NCBI GenBank assembly: GCA_039818345.1
Contig: JBCBUC010000008.1
Coordinates: forward strand, 56,679-120,678
Direction: 5' to 3'
Length of the DNA: 64,000 bases
DNA from: Parvularcula sp039818345
GTDB taxonomy: Bacteria > Pseudomonadota > Alphaproteobacteria > Caulobacterales > Parvularculaceae
Shown: one piece after another, positions 48,134 to 58,140 of the stretch
Position numbering within the stretch: the first letter of the stretch is position 1
Layout of the letters: the number at the start of each line of letters is the position of its first letter
Translations under genes and position numbers: made by a program
Notes under the pieces: generated by a model
What the model saw: only the letters and a program-made list of their open reading frames with translations
The model's database searches: none
Told to the model about the DNA's origin: nothing

Positions 48134-49672
48134 ATGGATAAGCGCCGTGCCCGCGGGGGCGTGGTGGTGATCGGCGCTGGCCTGGCTGGCCTTTGGACAG
48201 CCTTGAAACTGGCGCCGCACCCCGTGACCGTCATCACCGCAGGCCAATTGGGCGACGGAAGCTCATCCTGGGCGCAAGGCGGGCTAGCGGCGGCGATTGG
48301 CCCGGATGATCATCCTCGTCTTCATGCTGAGGACACGATCGCTGCTGGCGCTGGGCTTTGTGAACCAAAGGCCGTTGACCTTCTTTGCGATCATGGGGCG
48401 GCGGCTGTTGATGGCTTGGCCAGGCTCGGTGTTCCTTTTGATCGGGACGAGAACGGCACGTTCCGCCTTGGCCGAGAAGCAGCCCATGGACGGGACCGAA
48501 TTGTGCATGTGGGCGGCGATGAGGCTGGCGCTGCTATCATGCGGGCCCTGATCAAAGCTGCACGGCAAGCGGATCATATCGAAATCTGTGAACGGACCGT
48601 GGCTGAGCAAATCATGCGCCGCGACGATCATGTGGCAGGCGTTGTGACCTGGGATGTCGAGCGCCAAGAGAATGTCGCTCTCACGGCGGATACGGTGGTC
48701 CTAGCCACCGGTGGTCTTGGCGGGCTTTATGCCGTGACCACCAATCCCCTATACGGTCAGGGCCACGCCCTCGCCTTGGCGGCGGAGGCAGGCGCCACCT
48801 TACGTGACCTTGAGTTTGTTCAATTCCACCCCACCGGGCTTGACGTTGAGCGCGACCCTGCCCCCCTCGCCACCGAGGCAATCCGCGGTGAAGGTGGTTT
48901 GTTGGTGGACGGACATGGCGAACGGTTCATGCTATCGCTTCATCCCGATGCGGAGTTAGCGCCGCGGGACATCGTGGCGCGCGGTGTGGCGCAAGCGATT
49001 GCCGAGACGGGCCAGGCTTTTCTCGATGTCCGCGGCAGCCTTGGCCGCAATTTCCCGGTGCGCTTCACCACCGTCGATGCTGCTTGCCGTGAGGCAGAGA
49101 TCGATCCCGAAACTGATCTTATTCCGATCGCGCCCGCAGCCCATTACCATATGGGCGGTATCAAAACCGGGTCTTTCGCGGAGGCGGATCTTTTGGGTCT
49201 TTATGCAGTCGGAGAGTGCGCCAGCACTGGGGTCCACGGCGCGAACCGGCTCGCATCCAACTCTTTGCTCGAGGCACTGGTCTTCGGCGAACAGGCCGCG
49301 GAGCATATCAAATCCCGCCCAACGAACTCCAAGAGCGCGGTAGCAGATTTGGCAGCGCAGAGCCTTTCCCACAAACCAGCACGCACGCTGAATTCCTTAC
49401 GCCGGATGATGACCGATCATGCGGGCCTTCTACGCTCACAAGACGGCCTCGGTGCATTGGTCGAATTTATCGGGTCCCAAGAACCAGTGACCGTCAGTGA
49501 ACGGCTAGCTTTGTTGACGGCAGAAGGACTAGCGATCTCCGCTCTCGCGCGGGAAGAAAGCCGCGGCGCGCACCAGCGGCTCGACTATCAAAGCACGACA
49601 GTGCCTCGGCACAGCGAAGCGCGGCTGTCTGACCGCGGTTGGTCGGTCAACTTTATCGAGAGGCCCCTATGA
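48134..49672 (+). CDS. nadB: L-aspartate oxidase
   Basis: A 512-residue FAD enzyme that oxidises aspartate to iminoaspartate. It has the N-terminal dinucleotide fold (VVVIGAGLAGLWTAL), the GSSSWAQGGLAAAI loop, HPTGLDVERDPAPL and the FAD-binding GECASTGVHGANRLASNSLLEAL segment (quoted as GVHGANRLASNS). Its fumarate-reductase-like architecture is complete. It starts 5 bases after nadA and overlaps nadC in ATGA. Confidence 0.95.
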   Translation: MDKRRARGGVVVIGAGLAGLWTALKLAPHPVTVITAGQLGDGSSSWAQGGLAAAIGPDDHPRLHAEDTIAAGAGLCEPKAVDLLCDHGAAAVDGLARLGVPFDRDENGTFRLGREAAHGRDRIVHVGGDEAGAAIMRALIKAARQADHIEICERTVAEQIMRRDDHVAGVVTWDVERQENVALTADTVVLATGGLGGLYAVTTNPLYGQGHALALAAEAGATLRDLEFVQFHPTGLDVERDPAPLATEAIRGEGGLLVDGHGERFMLSLHPDAELAPRDIVARGVAQAIAETGQAFLDVRGSLGRNFPVRFTTVDAACREAEIDPETDLIPIAPAAHYHMGGIKTGSFAEADLLGLYAVGECASTGVHGANRLASNSLLEALVFGEQAAEHIKSRPTNSKSAVADLAAQSLSHKPARTLNSLRRMMTDHAGLLRSQDGLGALVEFIGSQEPVTVSERLALLTAEGLAISALAREESRGAHQRLDYQSTTVPRHSEARLSDRGWSVNFIERPL

Positions 49673-50517
49673 CACTTCCAGTTCCAGCTGAAGTTCTTAA
49701 GCCATTGATTTTACGGGCTATCGAGGAAGACGTCGGCCAGGGCGGTGACCTGACCAGCCTCGCCACGGTGCCAGCGGACAAAATAGCCGTGGCAGCGCTC
49801 AACAGCCGTCAGGCGGGAACGCTTGCGGGAATTGAGGTGGCGGCACTTGTCTTCAAGACCATCAGTGATTTGATCAAGGTCAGCACCGATTTAAAGGACG
49901 GTGCCGCCTTTATACCAAACACGACGCTTCTCACTGCATCAGGGCCAGCCCAGTCCCTCCTGACGGCAGAGCGCACAGCGCTCAATATTCTCAGCCATAT
50001 GACGGGTATCGCGTCAGCAACCAAGGAGCTCGTGAGCGTGATCGACGGCACAGGCGTGCACCTCGCCGCAACGCGTAAAACGCTGCCTGGGCTCAGGCTT
50101 CTCCAGAAATATGCGGTGCGTTGTGGCGGCGGCATGACCCACCGTATGAGCCTTTCCGATGCGGTGATGATTAAGGACAATCACATCATCGCGGCGGGTG
50201 GGATCAGCAGCGCCGTCAATAAAGCACGCGCCTATGCGGGGCACACGGTGAAAATCGAGGTCGAGGTTGACACGATTTCCCAACTTGAAGAGCTCCTCCC
50301 TCTTCGTCCTGACATTGTGCTGCTCGATAATATGTCGACGGATGATCTCAAGCGCGCTGTCGACCTTGCCAAAGGCGTGATCCTCCTGGAGGCTTCTGGT
50401 GGCGTAACAGCGACGACGATCCGCGGAATCGCAGAGACAGGGGTCGACCTCATCTCCGTTGGTGCGCTCACCCATTCGATGAAGGCCGTCGATATCGGGA
50501 TGGAGTTAAGCCTTTAA
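49669..50517 (+). CDS. nadC: Nicotinate-nucleotide pyrophosphorylase (carboxylating)
   Basis: A 282-residue quinolinate phosphoribosyltransferase. Signatures include ALNSRQAGTLAGI, ERTALNILSHMTGIAS, RKTLPGLRLLQKYAVRCGGG (quoted as RKTLPGLRLLQKYAV) and DNMSTDDLK, plus the barrel end EASGGVTATTIR and VDLISVGALTHS. It completes the de novo route to nicotinate mononucleotide. ATG at 49669 overlaps the nadB stop; a longer frame from 49639 would lie within nadB. Confidence 0.95.
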   Translation: MTLPVPAEVLKPLILRAIEEDVGQGGDLTSLATVPADKIAVAALNSRQAGTLAGIEVAALVFKTISDLIKVSTDLKDGAAFIPNTTLLTASGPAQSLLTAERTALNILSHMTGIASATKELVSVIDGTGVHLAATRKTLPGLRLLQKYAVRCGGGMTHRMSLSDAVMIKDNHIIAAGGISSAVNKARAYAGHTVKIEVEVDTISQLEELLPLRPDIVLLDNMSTDDLKRAVDLAKGVILLEASGGVTATTIRGIAETGVDLISVGALTHSMKAVDIGMELSL

Positions 50518-51299
50518 AGGCTCGATGGCGTTGGAACGGCTGCTGTATCGTCGGCCGCGAGGCGCAGCGCGTCGTGGTACCGATAGAAGATGTGGTCCCC
50601 GATCACCGTCGTCTCCACAAAGGCCTTGGCCCAGCTCGGTGAGACATACTCAGCGTGATAAAACGTGGCGTAGCGGGTCAATGGCGGACGAAACCCGCGC
50701 ATGATCAGATCCGCGAGCACCTCGGACTTCGCCCAAGCGCCTTTTTCATGGGCGGTCTCGGGCACGCCGTCGCAAGCGAAACTGAACTGGCACCGGTTCC
50801 GGCGCTCTTCGCCTTGAAAGACCACATCGCAAACTGTGTCGGGGAAACGCCCGCTATCAACGCGGTTGAGAATGACATCGGCCACCGCGATTTGGCCAAG
50901 GACCGATTGGTTCCGAGCCTCAAAATAGATGGCTTTGCTCAAGCAAAGGCGTTCCTCGGCTTCAAAATCGCTGAAGGGCTGGTCAAAGACGGCGGCGGGG
51001 ATGGCAAATGCGTGAGCGGGGATACCGGCCAGCAGAAGGTCTTGTGCCACGCGGTTTCCGTCAAAACCGCCGGCCATCAGCGCTTCAATCGCGCTCACGA
51101 CCCGCACTTCCACGGGCGGTGCTGGCGGAACCTCCGGCTCGTCGATCACGATCGGCGCTGCAGGCTCAACGGACGCGACCTCGAGGATTTCCGTTGTTCG
51201 CACCATGGTGATGAAAAGCGCACCCAACGCGAGCAAAAGCGCGGTGAGGATAAGCCCGTTCCGGACTTCGTCAGCTGTTCGTCCCGTCAGTGTTCTCAC
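50514..51299 (-). CDS. Cell-wall hydrolase, SleB family
   Basis: A 261-residue inner-membrane-anchored protein. A single hydrophobic helix (about residues 13-33) follows a short cytoplasmic start, then a Pro/Glu-rich periplasmic spacer. The SleB (Hydrolase_2) domain has LCLSKAIYFEARNQSVLGQIAVADVILNRV (quoted as LSKAIYFEARNQ and VADVILNRV) and FYHAEYVSPSWA, with the catalytic Glu in YFEARN. It probably cleaves peptidoglycan glycan strands. It is convergent with nadC, overlapping by 4 bases. Confidence 0.88.
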   Translation of the reverse strand: MRTLTGRTADEVRNGLILTALLLALGALFITMVRTTEILEVASVEPAAPIVIDEPEVPPAPPVEVRVVSAIEALMAGGFDGNRVAQDLLLAGIPAHAFAIPAAVFDQPFSDFEAEERLCLSKAIYFEARNQSVLGQIAVADVILNRVDSGRFPDTVCDVVFQGEERRNRCQFSFACDGVPETAHEKGAWAKSEVLADLIMRGFRPPLTRYATFYHAEYVSPSWAKAFVETTVIGDHIFYRYHDALRLAADDTAAVPTPSSL

Positions 51300-51404
51300 T
51301 GGGCACCTTTGATGGCGAAACCGTCATCTACGACGATATGGTTACGATGGGATGTTGTGCGGAGTCGCGCTCCACACAAGAGTCGACTCCACCGAACGCT
51401 GCAG

Positions 51405-54101
51405 CTAGGCGTCTTGGTTCTTCACCGCAAGGGATGCTTGTGCGGCAGCCAGTCGCGCAATGGGGACCCGGTACGGCGAGCAGCTGACGTAATCGAGGCC
51501 AATGCCCTCACAGAAGCTAATCGACGCCGGATCACCGCCATGCTCGCCGCAAATGCCAAGCTTGATGAGCGAACGCGTCTTCCGGCCCTTCTCCGTGGCA
51601 ATCGCCACCAGCTGGCCAACGCCCTCTTGATCAAGACTCACAAAGGGGTCCTGCTCAAAGATGTTCTGCCGCAGATAGCTCGGCATAAAGCCGCCCGCAT
51701 CGTCACGGCTGATCCCAAAGGTGGTCTGGGTCAGGTCGTTGGTACCGAAGGAGAAGAACTCCGCCTCATGAGCAATCTTGTCCGCGGTCAGGGCAGCACG
51801 TGGCAATTCGATCATCGTACCGACAGTGTAAACGAGCTTATCGCCGGACTCCTTGAACACATCCGTGGCGATCTTGTCGATTTTCGCCTTGAGGATCTGG
51901 AGTTCCTTTTGGGTGGAAACGAGCGGCACCATGATTTCCGGTTGGACCGGATCACCGCCCTTGGCCTTGGAAACCGAAAGGGCGGCTTCGAAAATCGCAC
52001 GCGCCTGCATTTCCGCAATCTCTGGATAGGAAAGCGCAAGGCGGCAGCCGCGGTGACCAAGCATCGGATTCAGCTCGTGAAGCTCCTGCAGGCGCGCCGT
52101 CACAGCCTGCGGATCGCGACCGACGGCGGCAGCCACCTCAGCGATCTCTTTTTCGCCGTGAGGCAGAAACTCATGGAGCGGAGGATCGAGAAGACGGATC
52201 GTCACTGGAAGACCTGACATCTCAGTAAAGAGTTGCTCGAAGTCGCCGCGCTGGAAGGGCAACAGCTTTTCAAGGGCTGCCCTCCGTCCTGCTTCGCTCT
52301 CGGCCAGGATCATGTCGCGCACGACGTTGATCCGCTCGGCATCAAAGAACATGTGCTCAGTCCGGCAAAGACCAATGCCCTCGGCACCGAAATCGCGCGC
52401 GGTTTTGGCATCGAGCGGCGTTTCGGCGTTGGCACGCACCCGCATCCGCCGATGGGTATCAGCCCACGTCATAATCTTACCAAAGTCGCCGGAGAGTTCA
52501 GGTTCAATGGTTGGCACGGCGCCAAAGAAAATCTCGCCCGTGGAGCCATCAATGGTGATCTGATCACCCTTTTGGACAGCCCGTCCGTGAACGCTGAAAC
52601 CCGACCCATCTTTCTCAATACGCAGCTCGCCTGCCCCGCAGACACAGGCGCGTCCCATACCCCGGGCCACCACAGCGGCATGGGAAGTCATCCCGCCGCG
52701 CGCCGTCACAATGCCCGCAGCCGCGTGCATGCCATGGATATCTTCCGGGCTCGTCTCCACACGGACCAGCATCACTTTGCGGCCGTCAGCGGCGAGTTGT
52801 TCAGCCTCATCAGCGGAGAACACGACCTCGCCTGAGGCTGCGCCGGGGCTCGCGGGCAGGCCCTTAGCAATAATGTCCCGCGGGGCATTGGGGTCGAGCG
52901 AGGGGTGCAACAATTGATCGAGGGCGTTGGGATCGACCCTCATCACGGCTTCATCTTCGGTGATTTTTCCCTCTGCACAGAGATCGACGGCGATCTTGAG
53001 TGCAGCTTTCGCTGTCCGCTTCCCGTTCCGGGTCTGCAGCATGTAAAGCTTGCCCTGCTCGATCGTGAATTCGATATCCTGCATGTCACGGTAATGGTCT
53101 TCCAAATTTTGGAAGACCGCGGATAATTCCGCATAAGTCTCAGGCATCGCCTCTTCGAGAGACGCTTCATCCGACCCTTGCTCTTCGCGGCTCACCTTGG
53201 TGAGGTTTTGCGGCGTACGGATGCCCGCCACCACGTCCTCACCCTGGGCATTGATGAGGAACTCTCCGTAGACGCGGTTTTCGCCTGTCGACGGGTTCCG
53301 CGTGAAAGCAACGCCAGTTGCTGATGTTTGGCCCATATTGCCAAAGACCATCGCCTGGATGTTCACCGCTGTGCCCCAGCTTTCAGGGATTGCGTTGAGC
53401 CGGCGATAGGTCTTGGAACGATCATTCATCCAGGAGGAGAAGACCGCGTCGATCGCACCCCAAAGCTGTTCTTCAGGGTCTTGCGGGAAGGGTTTGTTGA
53501 TCGTTTGTTCGACAACCTGTTTGTACTGAGCAATCACCTCTTGCCAGTCATCAGCCGTCAGTGCTGTATCGAGAACATAGTCTCGTTCGTCTTTAAACGT
53601 ATCAAGCAGTTCTTCGAAATTATGGTGGTCCACACCCAGCACAACATCGCCGTACATTTGGATGAAGCGGCGGTAGCTGTCATAGGCAAAACGGGCATCG
53701 CCTGAAAGACCCGCAAGACCTTTGACCGTTTCATCATTGAGACCGAGGTTGAGAACCGTGTCCATCATCCCTGGCATTGATGCCCGCGCACCAGACCGCA
53801 CCGAGACGAGGAGCGGGTTTTTAACATCACCAAAGAGCTTACCTGTGATGCCTTCGATCTCTTTGACACCGGATTCGACAGCCGACTTTAAACCATCTGG
53901 ATACTGGCGATTGTTCGCATAAAACGCCGTGCACACCTCTGTGGTGATGGTGAAGCCCGGCGGCACAGGAAGACCGAGCGAAGCCATCTCCGCCAAGTTC
54001 GCGCCCTTGCCGCCGAGGAGGTTGCGCATGCCAGAACGGCCTTCGGCCTTGCCGCCGCCAAATGCGTAAACCAGTTTCTCCGGGGTCTGTCCGTCCATCA
54101 A
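51405..54101 (-). CDS. ppdK: Pyruvate, phosphate dikinase
   Basis: An 898-residue enzyme that interconverts pyruvate and phosphoenolpyruvate using ATP and phosphate. The ATP-grasp domain begins FGGGKAEGRSGMRNLLGGKGANLAEM, the swivelling phospho-His is in GGMTSHAAVVARGMG, and the C-terminal barrel has PEIMVPLVSTQKEL and FFSFGTNDLTQTTFG. The length equals the standard bacterial form. It follows glyS by 12 bases, an arrangement also seen in other alphaproteobacteria. Confidence 0.97.
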   Translation of the reverse strand: MMDGQTPEKLVYAFGGGKAEGRSGMRNLLGGKGANLAEMASLGLPVPPGFTITTEVCTAFYANNRQYPDGLKSAVESGVKEIEGITGKLFGDVKNPLLVSVRSGARASMPGMMDTVLNLGLNDETVKGLAGLSGDARFAYDSYRRFIQMYGDVVLGVDHHNFEELLDTFKDERDYVLDTALTADDWQEVIAQYKQVVEQTINKPFPQDPEEQLWGAIDAVFSSWMNDRSKTYRRLNAIPESWGTAVNIQAMVFGNMGQTSATGVAFTRNPSTGENRVYGEFLINAQGEDVVAGIRTPQNLTKVSREEQGSDEASLEEAMPETYAELSAVFQNLEDHYRDMQDIEFTIEQGKLYMLQTRNGKRTAKAALKIAVDLCAEGKITEDEAVMRVDPNALDQLLHPSLDPNAPRDIIAKGLPASPGAASGEVVFSADEAEQLAADGRKVMLVRVETSPEDIHGMHAAAGIVTARGGMTSHAAVVARGMGRACVCGAGELRIEKDGSGFSVHGRAVQKGDQITIDGSTGEIFFGAVPTIEPELSGDFGKIMTWADTHRRMRVRANAETPLDAKTARDFGAEGIGLCRTEHMFFDAERINVVRDMILAESEAGRRAALEKLLPFQRGDFEQLFTEMSGLPVTIRLLDPPLHEFLPHGEKEIAEVAAAVGRDPQAVTARLQELHELNPMLGHRGCRLALSYPEIAEMQARAIFEAALSVSKAKGGDPVQPEIMVPLVSTQKELQILKAKIDKIATDVFKESGDKLVYTVGTMIELPRAALTADKIAHEAEFFSFGTNDLTQTTFGISRDDAGGFMPSYLRQNIFEQDPFVSLDQEGVGQLVAIATEKGRKTRSLIKLGICGEHGGDPASISFCEGIGLDYVSCSPYRVPIARLAAAQASLAVKNQDA

Positions 54102-54113
54102 TGAATTCCCGTC

Positions 54114-56318
54114 TTATCCCTCTAGCCGATCGAAATCGGCGACCAATTTCACCACGTCAACGAACCGCAAAAGCAGCGCCAACCGGTTGGCGCGCAAGGT
54201 TTGGTTCTCATCGTTTACCGTCACAGCCTCGAAAAAACGGTCGATGACCGGCCGAACGGCTGACAACTCTTGCATAGCACTTGCAAAATCTTCGTCACCG
54301 AGGCGTTGGTGCGCACCCTTTTCGGCCTCAAGAAGGGCAGAATAGAGTGCCTGCTCGTCGTTTTCCTCAAGAAAATCAGAGGCTACACCACTCTCAGGTA
54401 AGCCACCTTTTTTCTCCTCGGCTTTCAAAATGTTGGCCGCGCGCTTGTAAGCTGCGGTCAAATTCTGCCCATCCTCGGTGTCGACGAAGCGATCAAGCGC
54501 ACGGAGACGCTTCTCAACCAGCACGAAATCATCCGCGCCGGGTGTGAGCGCCGCCGCCACGCGATCATGGCGGAACCCTTGATCGCGGAAGTAAACCGAT
54601 AAGCGATCATGGAAAAACACCAAGAGATCGGCAACCTTGGGGAGCGAAGCCTCGAGCGATGATTTGGTCACCACGGGGAGCTCTTCCTTGAGCCGGTCGT
54701 CGATCACTTTTTTGACCTGCTCTTCACCGATCAGCGTCGCAACAGCCTGCAGCTGCGGTGGTCCCTTTTCGATATCGATCGACTGGTGCTGTCTCAGGGC
54801 AGAAGCGGCAAAGACCGCATGCTGAAGATGAGGCTCAAGATCGAGCCTGATTTCTTTTTCGAGAATGACCTTGATCACCGACAACGCAGCTCGGCGCAGC
54901 GCAAAAGGATCGCGCGATCCGGTCGGCTTCTGATCAATACTCCAAAAGGCCGCAAGCGTATCAATCTTATCAGCCAAACTCACCGATAAACCGAGCGGCC
55001 CGTCAGGCAGCTGATCATCCATCCCGACAGGTCGGTAGTGATCGCGAATAGCATCAGCAATGGCCGGATCAGCACCCTCATGGAGAGCATAGTAACGGCC
55101 CATCAAACCCTGGAGCTCGGGAAACTCGTAGACCATGTCCGTGGCAAGATCAGCTTTGCAGATTTCCGCCACGATCTGCGCCTGCCGCGTGTCAGCGCCG
55201 CAGGGTCGCGCAAGGGCCACGGCCATGGCCGACACCCGCTCGACTTTGTCAGCTATCGTACCAAGACGATCAAAGAAGGTAACGCCCTTCAGCTTTTCTG
55301 CATGCTGCTCTAACGGCTTGGTCAAATCGTTTTTATAAAGGAAGAGCGCATCGGAGAGCCGCGCTGTGAGGACCCGCTCATAACCCGCGAGCATTCCCTC
55401 CCCGCCCGGAATGTCCGCGACTGCCACGAAAGAAGGCGCAAGCCTGCCCGTTGATGGGTCGCGCACAGAGAAATACTTCTGGTGCCCGCGCATCGCGGCA
55501 GTGATCACCTCATCAGGAAGCTGCAAGAACTTCTCATCGAAAGAGCCAAGAAGCACCTGGGGCCATTCAGCAAGACCCACCACCTCGTTCAAGAGCCCCT
55601 TGTCCTCGACAAGCTCAAGCCCCGCCTCGCGGCAAACCGCTTGCGCGTTTTCCAGGATCAAGGACGAACGCTCCTCACCCCTCAGGACCACAAAGGCCTC
55701 GTTGAGGCTCTTTTCATAGGCAGCAAAAGAACTCACTTCGATTGTTCCCCCACTGAGGACACGGTGCCCTTCGGTCAAAAGCCCGGCCTCAAGGATTTGG
55801 GAGCCGTTTTCGAGGCGGAACGGCACGGGTTCACCGCCAAAGCTGAGCAAGATCCGGCGCAAAGGACGCACCCATTTGAGATCGCCATCGCCCCAGCGCT
55901 GCGCCTTTGGCCAGGGAAACTCATCGATCGTTGAGCGGAGCGCATCAGCAATGACGTCGCTTGCAGCCCGGCCAGGGCTTTCGATCCGCGCGACGTAGAA
56001 TTGGCCCTTCTTATCATCGCGAATTTCGGCTTCGGAAATATGGCTTAGCCCGGCCGCACGTAAAAAACCCTCAACCGCTTTGTCAGGTGCGCCGACACGC
56101 GGTCCTTTGCGCTCATCGCTCACATCGGGCGAGCGGTCGGGTAAGCCTTCGATTGAAAGAACGAGCCGCCGCGGACCATAAAAGCTCTCCGCGGCAGCGC
56201 CCTTGAGACCCGCCTCGTCAAGCTTGCCGCACATCAACCGCGCAAGGTCAGATGCTGCCTTGGCCTGCAAGCGCGCCGGGATTTCCTCGGAGAAAAGTTC
56301 GACAAGAAGGTCGGTCAT
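54114..56318 (-). CDS. glyS: Glycine-tRNA ligase beta subunit
   Basis: A 734-residue beta subunit of the heterotetrameric glycyl-tRNA synthetase, which binds tRNA-Gly. It begins MTDLLVELFSEEIPARLQ, the family's N-terminal signature, and contains GVTFFDRLGTIADKVERV, DLATDMVYEFPELQG and an HD-like helical domain; the C-terminal DALR-type region is present. The start at 56318 is chosen over a longer frame because of this signature. The alpha-subunit gene glyQ, normally just upstream, is not in the window. Confidence 0.95.
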   Translation of the reverse strand: MTDLLVELFSEEIPARLQAKAASDLARLMCGKLDEAGLKGAAAESFYGPRRLVLSIEGLPDRSPDVSDERKGPRVGAPDKAVEGFLRAAGLSHISEAEIRDDKKGQFYVARIESPGRAASDVIADALRSTIDEFPWPKAQRWGDGDLKWVRPLRRILLSFGGEPVPFRLENGSQILEAGLLTEGHRVLSGGTIEVSSFAAYEKSLNEAFVVLRGEERSSLILENAQAVCREAGLELVEDKGLLNEVVGLAEWPQVLLGSFDEKFLQLPDEVITAAMRGHQKYFSVRDPSTGRLAPSFVAVADIPGGEGMLAGYERVLTARLSDALFLYKNDLTKPLEQHAEKLKGVTFFDRLGTIADKVERVSAMAVALARPCGADTRQAQIVAEICKADLATDMVYEFPELQGLMGRYYALHEGADPAIADAIRDHYRPVGMDDQLPDGPLGLSVSLADKIDTLAAFWSIDQKPTGSRDPFALRRAALSVIKVILEKEIRLDLEPHLQHAVFAASALRQHQSIDIEKGPPQLQAVATLIGEEQVKKVIDDRLKEELPVVTKSSLEASLPKVADLLVFFHDRLSVYFRDQGFRHDRVAAALTPGADDFVLVEKRLRALDRFVDTEDGQNLTAAYKRAANILKAEEKKGGLPESGVASDFLEENDEQALYSALLEAEKGAHQRLGDEDFASAMQELSAVRPVIDRFFEAVTVNDENQTLRANRLALLLRFVDVVKLVADFDRLEG

Positions 56319-56385
56319 AATCGCCGCGCCATAGAACGCGGGATGCCGCGCCGCAACCAAAGGAGCAGCGCGGAACCTTATAAGT

Positions 56386-56838
56386 TTAGCGCTCGAGGCT
56401 CGAACGAAGCATCCACGCCATCTTCTCATGCTCAGCAATCAGCGGAGACAAGAGATCTTCCGTCGCAACGTCGTCATGATCGCCCGCCAGTCTCATTGCC
56501 TGACGCGCCGTGACCAAAAACGATTCGTGACCGGCCACGAGGTTTTGGATCATCCCATTGGCCGATGGGATGTCGTTATCGCCCGATTCAATGCTCGAAA
56601 GTTCGGCCAGTTCCTTGCCGCCAGCAGGCGCATACGCACCCAGAGCACGGATCCGCTCTGCGATATCATCCATGCTCGCAAAGAGAGCTCTGTAGTTCTC
56701 CTCGAAAAGATCATGCAGCGATTTGAAATTGGGTCCCTCGACGTTCCAGTGATAGCCGTGGGTTTTGAGATAAAGCGCGTAGGCGTCGCCAAGGACTTTC
56801 TTCAGCGCATCAACAACTTGGATGTTCATATCAGACAT
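56386..56838 (-). CDS. dps: Dps-family ferritin-like DNA-protecting protein
   Basis: A 150-residue four-helix protein. The ferroxidase ligands are visible in THGYHWNVEGPNFKSLH and DLFEENYRALFASMDDIAERI. Dps dodecamers oxidise and store iron and shield DNA from hydrogen peroxide. There is little N-terminal tail (MSDMNIQ), so DNA binding by a basic tail is not obvious. AGGGG lies 8 bases before the ATG. Confidence 0.95.
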   Translation of the reverse strand: MSDMNIQVVDALKKVLGDAYALYLKTHGYHWNVEGPNFKSLHDLFEENYRALFASMDDIAERIRALGAYAPAGGKELAELSSIESGDNDIPSANGMIQNLVAGHESFLVTARQAMRLAGDHDDVATEDLLSPLIAEHEKMAWMLRSSLER

Positions 56839-56931
56839 AGGTCAATCCCCTTTCGAGCTCTGATGTAGAGGCGGCTAACCATTTAGAGAAACGAATGGTT
56901 TTGATGATATCGATCGGCTTTTCCGATACGC

Positions 56932-58140
56932 CTATCGCTGAACCTTTTCCGCAAAACGCGCGAGACGCCGCCCCGCCTCTTCGATCGTCGCCATGTCCAC
57001 GGCATAAGATAGCCGAAGGAATGGTCCCTTCCCGAAGGCCGTCCCGGGCACCAGGGCCACGAGCTCTTCGTCCAGCAGCGCCTCGGCAACATCGAGATCA
57101 GTGCGGAGCACCTTCCCGCCGATCGTGCCGCCGATAAGCTCTCCGCAGCCAGGGTAGAGGTAGAACGCCCCTTCGGGCTTGGCGCAGGTGAACCCTGGCG
57201 TGCTCGCAAAGACATCTAAGAGATGATCCCGCCGTGTACGGAAGGCCTTGTTGCGTTCAGCCAAGAACCCGTGGTCGCCATTGAGCGCAGCCACCGTGGC
57301 CCACTGACCGATGGATGAGGGGTTGGTGGTCGACTGGCCTAAGAGCTTACGGATGGCACTCATCAGCACAGCGGGGCCGCCACCAAAGCCGATACGCCAG
57401 CCGGTCATGGAATAGACCTTCGACGCGCCATTCATCGTCAGGGTTCTGTCTTTCAGTTCCGGCACCACAGCCGCGATGGTTTGGAATCGCGCACCGTAAA
57501 CAATGTGCTCGTAGATATCGTCTGAGAAAATCCAGACATGGGGATGGCGCTTGAGCACAGCACCAAGGGCTTTCAGGTCCGCCTCTTCAAGCACAGCGCC
57601 CGTGGGATTGCCCGGTGAGTTGAGGATCAACCATCGGGTCTTTGGCGTGATCGCTGCTTCTAAAGCTTCAGGCGTGAGTTTAAAGCCTTGCGCCTCGTCG
57701 GTTTCAGCGATCACCGGCGTGCCGCCAAAGAGCTTCACAATCCCTGGATAGCTCACCCAATAAGGCGCAGGGACCACCACTTCGTCCCCAGGGTTGAGGG
57801 TCGCCATCAGGGCTGCATAGACGAGAAACTTGCCGCCTGAAGTCACCGTGACCTCCGTTGACGGATCATAGCTCAGGCCGTTATCCCGCTCGAATTTTCT
57901 AGCAACGGCTTCTTTGAGTTCAGGGATACCGTCGACGGCCGTGTAGCCAGTTTCACCCCGGCGGATTGCGTCAACCGCCGCGTCGCAAACATGCTCTGGT
58001 GTCGGAAAATCAGGCTCACCCGCAGCAAGGGCCAGGACGTCTTTGCCCTGGGCCTTAAGATCGCGGGCCTTTTGACTTATCGCAATTGTGGGCGATGGCG
58101 CCACTCGGGCCAGGGCATCAGATAGGGTGAGATCGGTCAT
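56932..58140 (-). CDS. aatA: Aspartate aminotransferase-like PLP enzyme (class I/II)
   Basis: A 402-residue fold-type I aminotransferase of the Ib subgroup. The PLP lysine is in MNGASKVYSMTGWRIG, with AAGEPDFPTPEHV at the N-terminus and NSPGNPTGAVL mid-protein; the tyrosine and arginines of the substrate pocket are conserved. The closest known products are aspartate/prephenate aminotransferases, so it may act on aspartate, prephenate or both. It is transcribed divergently from mscS. Confidence 0.92.
   Translation of the reverse strand: MTDLTLSDALARVAPSPTIAISQKARDLKAQGKDVLALAAGEPDFPTPEHVCDAAVDAIRRGETGYTAVDGIPELKEAVARKFERDNGLSYDPSTEVTVTSGGKFLVYAALMATLNPGDEVVVPAPYWVSYPGIVKLFGGTPVIAETDEAQGFKLTPEALEAAITPKTRWLILNSPGNPTGAVLEEADLKALGAVLKRHPHVWIFSDDIYEHIVYGARFQTIAAVVPELKDRTLTMNGASKVYSMTGWRIGFGGGPAVLMSAIRKLLGQSTTNPSSIGQWATVAALNGDHGFLAERNKAFRTRRDHLLDVFASTPGFTCAKPEGAFYLYPGCGELIGGTIGGKVLRTDLDVAEALLDEELVALVPGTAFGKGPFLRLSYAVDMATIEEAGRRLARFAEKVQR

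Noticed and set aside
50655..52217. A 520-codon plus-strand frame opposite SleB and ppdK
   Set aside because: It is antisense to two clear genes and shows no recognisable protein motif.
56839..56931. Inverted repeat AACCATT...AATGGTT between dps and the aminotransferase gene
   Set aside because: Seven-base arms with no T-run on the relevant strand; it could be a hairpin terminator but nothing decides this.
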